NCBI GenBank assembly: GCA_964432925.1 | Contig: CAYSPM010000107.1 | Location: 1 to 9,916, forward strand | Origin: CAYNTC01 sp964432925 | Lineage (GTDB): Bacteria; Planctomycetota; Phycisphaerae; Sedimentisphaerales; Anaerobacaceae | DNA: 9,916 nucleotides | Reading direction: 5' to 3' | Shown: positions 7,215 through 9,916 of the stretch, in pieces | Layout of the letters: each line of letters begins with the position of its first letter | How positions within the stretch are numbered: the stretch's first letter is position 1 | The notes under the pieces: model-generated | The model's database searches: none | What the model saw: only the letters and a program-made list of their open reading frames with translations | Told to the model about the DNA's origin: nothing | Program-made: the position numbers and the translations under genes

Positions 7215-8681
7215 ATGAGCCAATTCAAACATAAAGTCGTTGTTGGTTTAGAGATTCATGTGCAGCTTTGCACAAAAACGAAAATATTTTGTGGCTGTGC
7301 TCTGAGTTTCGGCGAGCCGGCTAACAGCAGAGTCTGTCCGGTTTGCCTTGGGATGCCGGGTGTGCTGCCCGTAATGAATAAGCAGGCAGTGAAGTACGCT
7401 GTGTTAGTGGCGTTAGCGCTTAATTGCCAAGTGGCTGAATTTACCAAGTGGGACAGAAAGAGCTACTACTATCCGGATTTGCCAAAAAACTATCAGATAA
7501 GTCAGTATGATCTGCCAATAGGTGTTAATGGCTTTATTGGGATCCCATCAGATTCAGGTGAGACTAAAAAAATCAGGATTCTAAGAGTGCACCTGGAGGA
7601 GGATGCGGGTAAGAACGTCCATACAGCAGGTAACTTCTCACAGGTTGATCTGAATAGGGCGGGAACACCTCTTTTGGAAATAGTCACTGAGCCGGATATG
7701 ACCAGTGCCGCCGAAGTGCGTGAACTGGCTGTACAGCTCCAGCGAATAGTCAGGTATCTCGGCGTTTCTGAAGCTGACATGCAAAAAGGGCACATGCGTT
7801 TTGAGCCGAATATTAATCTCACAGTGACAAAGAATGACACCGAGTATAAAACCCCTATAGTCGAGGTCAAGAACCTCAACAGCTTCCGTGCTCTGGAAAG
7901 AAGTGTTGATTATGAAATAGCCAGACAGTTGGATGAATTTATAGAGACAGGCAGAACATTGGAGATGGGCACGAAGTCCACTCGCGGATGGGACGACGCC
8001 AACGAGGTGACTGTACTACAGAGAGAAAAGGAAGAAGCACCGGATTATAGATATTTTCCTGATCCCGATCTTGTCCCGGTAAAGCTAACCAGACAGTGGC
8101 TTGACGATATCAAGTCTCGGTTGTGTGAACTGCCGCTCACGAAGCAGATGCGCTATGTCCGGGAGTATGAATTAAGTGACTATGACGCAGGTGTTTTAAC
8201 AGCCGAGCGATCTACGGCTGAATTCTTTGAAAAAGCTGTCAAAGTTGGCAGCGACCCAAAAAGAGTCTGCAACCTTGTAACTCAGGACTACCAGAAGCTG
8301 GCTAATGAGAAAGGTTGTAGCGTGGCAGATTTAGGAGTTTCCCCGGAAAAGGTAGCACAATTAGCTACTATGATTACCGAAGCGATTGTTAGTGCTACAG
8401 CGTCGAGCACGATAGCGGCCGTAAGTGTTGTGGATTTGAACAGGACGCCTGAAGAAATTGCAAAGGAACACAATTTGATTCAAAAAAGTGATGTTAGTGA
8501 ACTGGAAACGATAGTTGACCAGGCACTTGCGGAGAATCCCGAGGCGGTCGAAGATGTGACTAGCGGTGGTAAAAAAAGTAACAAGGCTAGAGGCTTTCTA
8601 TTGGGCCAGGTTATGCAGAAAACTAAGGGCCAGGCAAATCCAAAAGTTGTTTCCGAGATTCTCGCCAGGAAACTTGGGTGA
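7215..8681 (+). CDS. gatB: Asp-tRNA(Asn)/Glu-tRNA(Gln) amidotransferase subunit B
   Basis: GatB binds the mischarged tRNA, activates the Glu or Asp side chain by ATP-dependent phosphorylation, and amidates it with ammonia from GatA. The 488-residue protein (family about 475-480) starts MSQFKHKVVVGLEIHVQL. A zinc-type four-cysteine site is visible as Cys26-x-Cys28 and Cys41-x2-Cys44. Family landmarks include the YYYPDLPKNYQISQYD block (about 85-100), FEPNIN, VEVKNLNSFRAL and YRYFPDPDLVP. The C-terminal half is the helical and YqeY-like tRNA-binding tail, ending with KARGFLLGQVMQKTKG and ANPKVV. The start is the family start, though its Shine-Dalgarno element is weak; the 43-bp gap from gatA is AG-rich and may support re-initiation. 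It completes the gatCAB order, and a cupin gene follows after 24 bp. Confidence 0.97.
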   Translation: MSQFKHKVVVGLEIHVQLCTKTKIFCGCALSFGEPANSRVCPVCLGMPGVLPVMNKQAVKYAVLVALALNCQVAEFTKWDRKSYYYPDLPKNYQISQYDLPIGVNGFIGIPSDSGETKKIRILRVHLEEDAGKNVHTAGNFSQVDLNRAGTPLLEIVTEPDMTSAAEVRELAVQLQRIVRYLGVSEADMQKGHMRFEPNINLTVTKNDTEYKTPIVEVKNLNSFRALERSVDYEIARQLDEFIETGRTLEMGTKSTRGWDDANEVTVLQREKEEAPDYRYFPDPDLVPVKLTRQWLDDIKSRLCELPLTKQMRYVREYELSDYDAGVLTAERSTAEFFEKAVKVGSDPKRVCNLVTQDYQKLANEKGCSVADLGVSPEKVAQLATMITEAIVSATASSTIAAVSVVDLNRTPEEIAKEHNLIQKSDVSELETIVDQALAENPEAVEDVTSGGKKSNKARGFLLGQVMQKTKGQANPKVVSEILARKLG

Positions 8682-8705
8682 TACTTTTAGAAATGAGGGT
8701 AGCTG

Positions 8706-9050
8706 ATGAAGGTAGAAAATAGTGCCAATATTACAAAAAGCGCTGTGGGTATCCCCGGCGCAAAAGGTGTTGAAATAAGATGGCTTGTTTCTAAAGCCGA
8801 TGGAGCCGGGAACTTCGCGATGCGTATGTTTGAATTGCAGCCCGGCGGAAACACGCCATTGCATACTCATCCTCATGAGCACGAGGTGTTTGTGATTGAG
8901 GGAAAGGGCATATTCGTATGCGGGCAAAAGGAATATGAATTCGAAAGTGAGTATGTAATCTTTGTGCCTGGGGGTAAGGAACACCAGTTCAAAAATACGG
9001 GGGATTCAGTTCTCAGGTTTCTTTGCTTGATTCCCGCTGAGGCAACATAA
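8706..9050 (+). CDS. Small single-domain cupin protein
   Basis: A 114-residue protein that is one conserved beta-barrel cupin (cupin_2 type). Motif 1 shows His53, His55 and Glu60 (HTHPHEHEVFVIEGKG), with an extra His58. Motif 2 shows VPGGKEHQFKN with His93 and Asn97. These are the expected metal ligands, so it probably binds one divalent metal ion in the cytosol; no signal peptide is seen. Small cupins of this kind include isomerases, dioxygenases, lyases and ligand-binding regulators, so the reaction cannot be named. The ATG has a GAGGG element 6 bases upstream. It lies 24 bp after gatB with no terminator between, so it may be co-transcribed with gatCAB, but a functional link to tRNA amidation is not implied. 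Confidence 0.92.
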   Translation: MKVENSANITKSAVGIPGAKGVEIRWLVSKADGAGNFAMRMFELQPGGNTPLHTHPHEHEVFVIEGKGIFVCGQKEYEFESEYVIFVPGGKEHQFKNTGDSVLRFLCLIPAEAT

Positions 9051-9062
9051 CCTCATTCTTTC

Positions 9063-9102
9063 GGGCGTGGCATGGTACAGATGTTTTAATGACTTCACGC
9101 CC
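9063..9102 (+). repeat. Inverted repeat, possible weak terminator after the cupin gene
   Basis: GGGCGTG (9063-9069) and CACGCCC (9096-9102) are perfect 7-bp complements separated by 26 bases. Placed 12 bp after the cupin stop, it may help end the upstream transcript. The loop is long and no T-run follows, so intrinsic termination is doubtful; an operator or a chance repeat are alternatives. Confidence 0.4.
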
Positions 9103-9176
9103 CATATCTGCATTTTGACTTCCTTCTTGTCCGATCACAATGCGTAATAAAAAAGTTGACAAAATCGAGGATTTTA

Positions 9177-9205
9177 TTGGACTTGTCGTTACCACTTTAT
9201 AGAAT
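9177..9205 (+). promoter_or_regulatory. Candidate promoter upstream of the PAS gene
   Basis: TTGGAC (9177-9182), a 17-base spacer and TAGAAT (9200-9205, one mismatch to TATAAT) form a plausible sigma70-type promoter. It would start near 9212, leading into the doubtful small ORF and then the PAS gene. The -35 match is weak. Confidence 0.35.
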
Positions 9206-9224
9206 TACAACAATAGGGGAAAAA

Positions 9225-9413
9225 ATGGCGGTAGGGAATACTAACATTGCCGGTTCATTTCGTAACGATGAGGGGGGTGTGGTCTACGTACAGCAGCGGC
9301 CATTCAGACATGCACCCACGATGGAACCTACACAAGAGTTCTCGTTGACTTTGGCGGTACTGCTCTTTTTTAGGTTGGGCTTGTGGCGTGGCCAAAATCA
9401 CAAAGTGCATTGA
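9225..9413 (+). CDS. Doubtful 62-residue ORF ahead of the PAS gene
   Basis: An ATG at 9225 preceded by AGGGGA about 4 bases away opens 62 codons ending in TGA at 9411-9413. The product (MAVGNTNIAGSFRNDEGG at the start) matches no family I recognise, and its last third has a short hydrophobic stretch then basic residues. The stop is in the same frame as the PAS gene that follows, so it could be a leader peptide, a small independent gene, or the remnant N-terminus of a longer PAS protein broken by the stop. The ribosome-binding site and candidate promoter argue for translation; the lack of any recognisable motif argues against. Confidence 0.25.
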   Translation: MAVGNTNIAGSFRNDEGGVVYVQQRPFRHAPTMEPTQEFSLTLAVLLFFRLGLWRGQNHKVH

Positions 9414-9488
9414 AGAGGTCCTTTTGCAGGATTCATGGTGGCTGACAAAGTGGGCCGATTGATCAGTCAGCCTGCAGGAAATGAAACA

Positions 9489-9916
9489 ATGCAAGATCGT
9501 GGTCAGACAGGTAAGAACTCTATTGAGGAAGTTCGCAGGCTCCGCGCGCGCGTAGCAAATTTGGAACGGCTAGACCGGGATATGGCCAGACATGAGGGCA
9601 CAGACCAGGAGCTGGATCGGGCATGGATCGAGTGGGAAAGGACCTTCGACGCAACGAAAGATGCTATAATCCTGATCGATAGTCACTTCAAGATTGTTCA
9701 GGCTAATCTTGCTACTTCACGTTTTCTTGGCAAGCCCCTTGACGAGATTGTCGGGAAAACGTGTTGGAAGTTAGTTCATGGTACAGAACAGCCGCCGGAG
9801 AATTGCCCGCTTAAAGCAGCGCAACGTACAAAGAAACATGAGGAGCTGGAGCTACAAATACCCGAAAAAGACCTCTGGATAGAGGTCTCAGTCGATCAGA
9901 TAGCCAATGAGCAAGA
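9489..9916 (+). CDS. PAS-domain signalling protein, 3' partial (likely sensor kinase)
   Basis: The reading frame runs open to the right edge, so only the N-terminal 142 residues are visible. Residues 10-50 are charged and helical (IEEVRRLRARVANLERLDRD), probably a coiled coil. From about 50 a PAS domain begins: WERTFDATKDAIILID, then QANLATSRFLGKPLDEIVGKT (about 71-91) and a CWKLVHG...ENCPL block with Cys92 and Cys106. The paired-cysteine PAS subtype is common in bacterial multi-PAS sensor histidine kinases, and the output domain is expected beyond the window. No transmembrane segment is seen, suggesting a cytosolic sensor. The ATG at 9489 was chosen because AGGAA lies 8 bases upstream. An in-frame ATG at 9435, with AGGA 3-4 bases upstream, would add 18 residues. 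Ligand and partner cannot be told. It could instead be a diguanylate cyclase or a response-regulator-linked PAS protein. Confidence 0.85.
   Translation, partial: MQDRGQTGKNSIEEVRRLRARVANLERLDRDMARHEGTDQELDRAWIEWERTFDATKDAIILIDSHFKIVQANLATSRFLGKPLDEIVGKTCWKLVHGTEQPPENCPLKAAQRTKKHEELELQIPEKDLWIEVSVDQIANEQ

Larger units (their letters stand above)
9051..9434. other. Sparse region between the cupin and PAS genes
   Basis: No recognisable gene is seen. The stretch contains an inverted repeat (9063-9102), a small perfect AT-rich hairpin (9161-9166 with 9170-9175), an isolated TTGACA (9156-9161) with no good -10 at normal spacing, a candidate promoter (9177-9205) and a doubtful 62-codon ORF (9225-9413). 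The layout suggests the end of the gatCAB-cupin transcript and the control region of the PAS gene. Confidence 0.6.

Noticed and set aside
9156..9161. Perfect TTGACA as a promoter -35 box
   Set aside because: No reasonable -10 hexamer lies 16-18 bases downstream; the later TTGGAC/TAGAAT pair is a better candidate.
9255..9494. Leftward 79-codon ORF near the right end
   Set aside because: It is antisense to the PAS upstream region, lacks a ribosome-binding site and shows no family features.

Overview
The window reads as bacterial chromosome of mixed informational and accessory content. The L28 sequence, the GatCAB proteins, the SGNH/TPR membrane protein and the dense short-spaced layout resemble planctomycete (Phycisphaerae-like) genomes. 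That lineage call is an inference from family resemblance, not a search result. No tRNA, rRNA, CRISPR array, IS element or integrase was seen.

Left part (2-4704): a rightward gene, open at the left edge, encodes a membrane-anchored SGNH/GDSL-type hydrolase with tetratricopeptide repeats. Facing it is a leftward three-gene operon: a NodU/TobZ-family O-carbamoyltransferase, an SxtJ-like membrane protein and a 69-residue DUF5989-type membrane protein. The operon has a candidate sigma70-type promoter just upstream of the carbamoyltransferase. The three leftward genes look like a small-molecule or polymer carbamoylation module working at the membrane. The substrate is unknown, and this is the most interesting part of the window.

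Middle part (4705-8681): a divergent intergenic region carries near-consensus promoters for both directions. Then come rpmB (ribosomal protein L28), a strong intrinsic terminator, and gatC-gatA-gatB. GatCAB is the amidotransferase that converts mischarged Glu-tRNA(Gln) and/or Asp-tRNA(Asn) to the correct aminoacyl-tRNA. The terminator sits directly before gatC, overlapping an in-frame upstream start with its own Shine-Dalgarno sequence, so gatCAB probably depends on read-through or on a promoter not recognised here.

Right part (8682-9916): a small single-domain cupin follows gatB closely and may share its transcript. About 0.4 kb with little clear coding content follows; it holds an inverted repeat, a candidate promoter and a doubtful 62-codon ORF. 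The window ends inside a PAS-domain signalling protein, probably a sensor kinase or similar regulator, whose output domain lies beyond the right edge.
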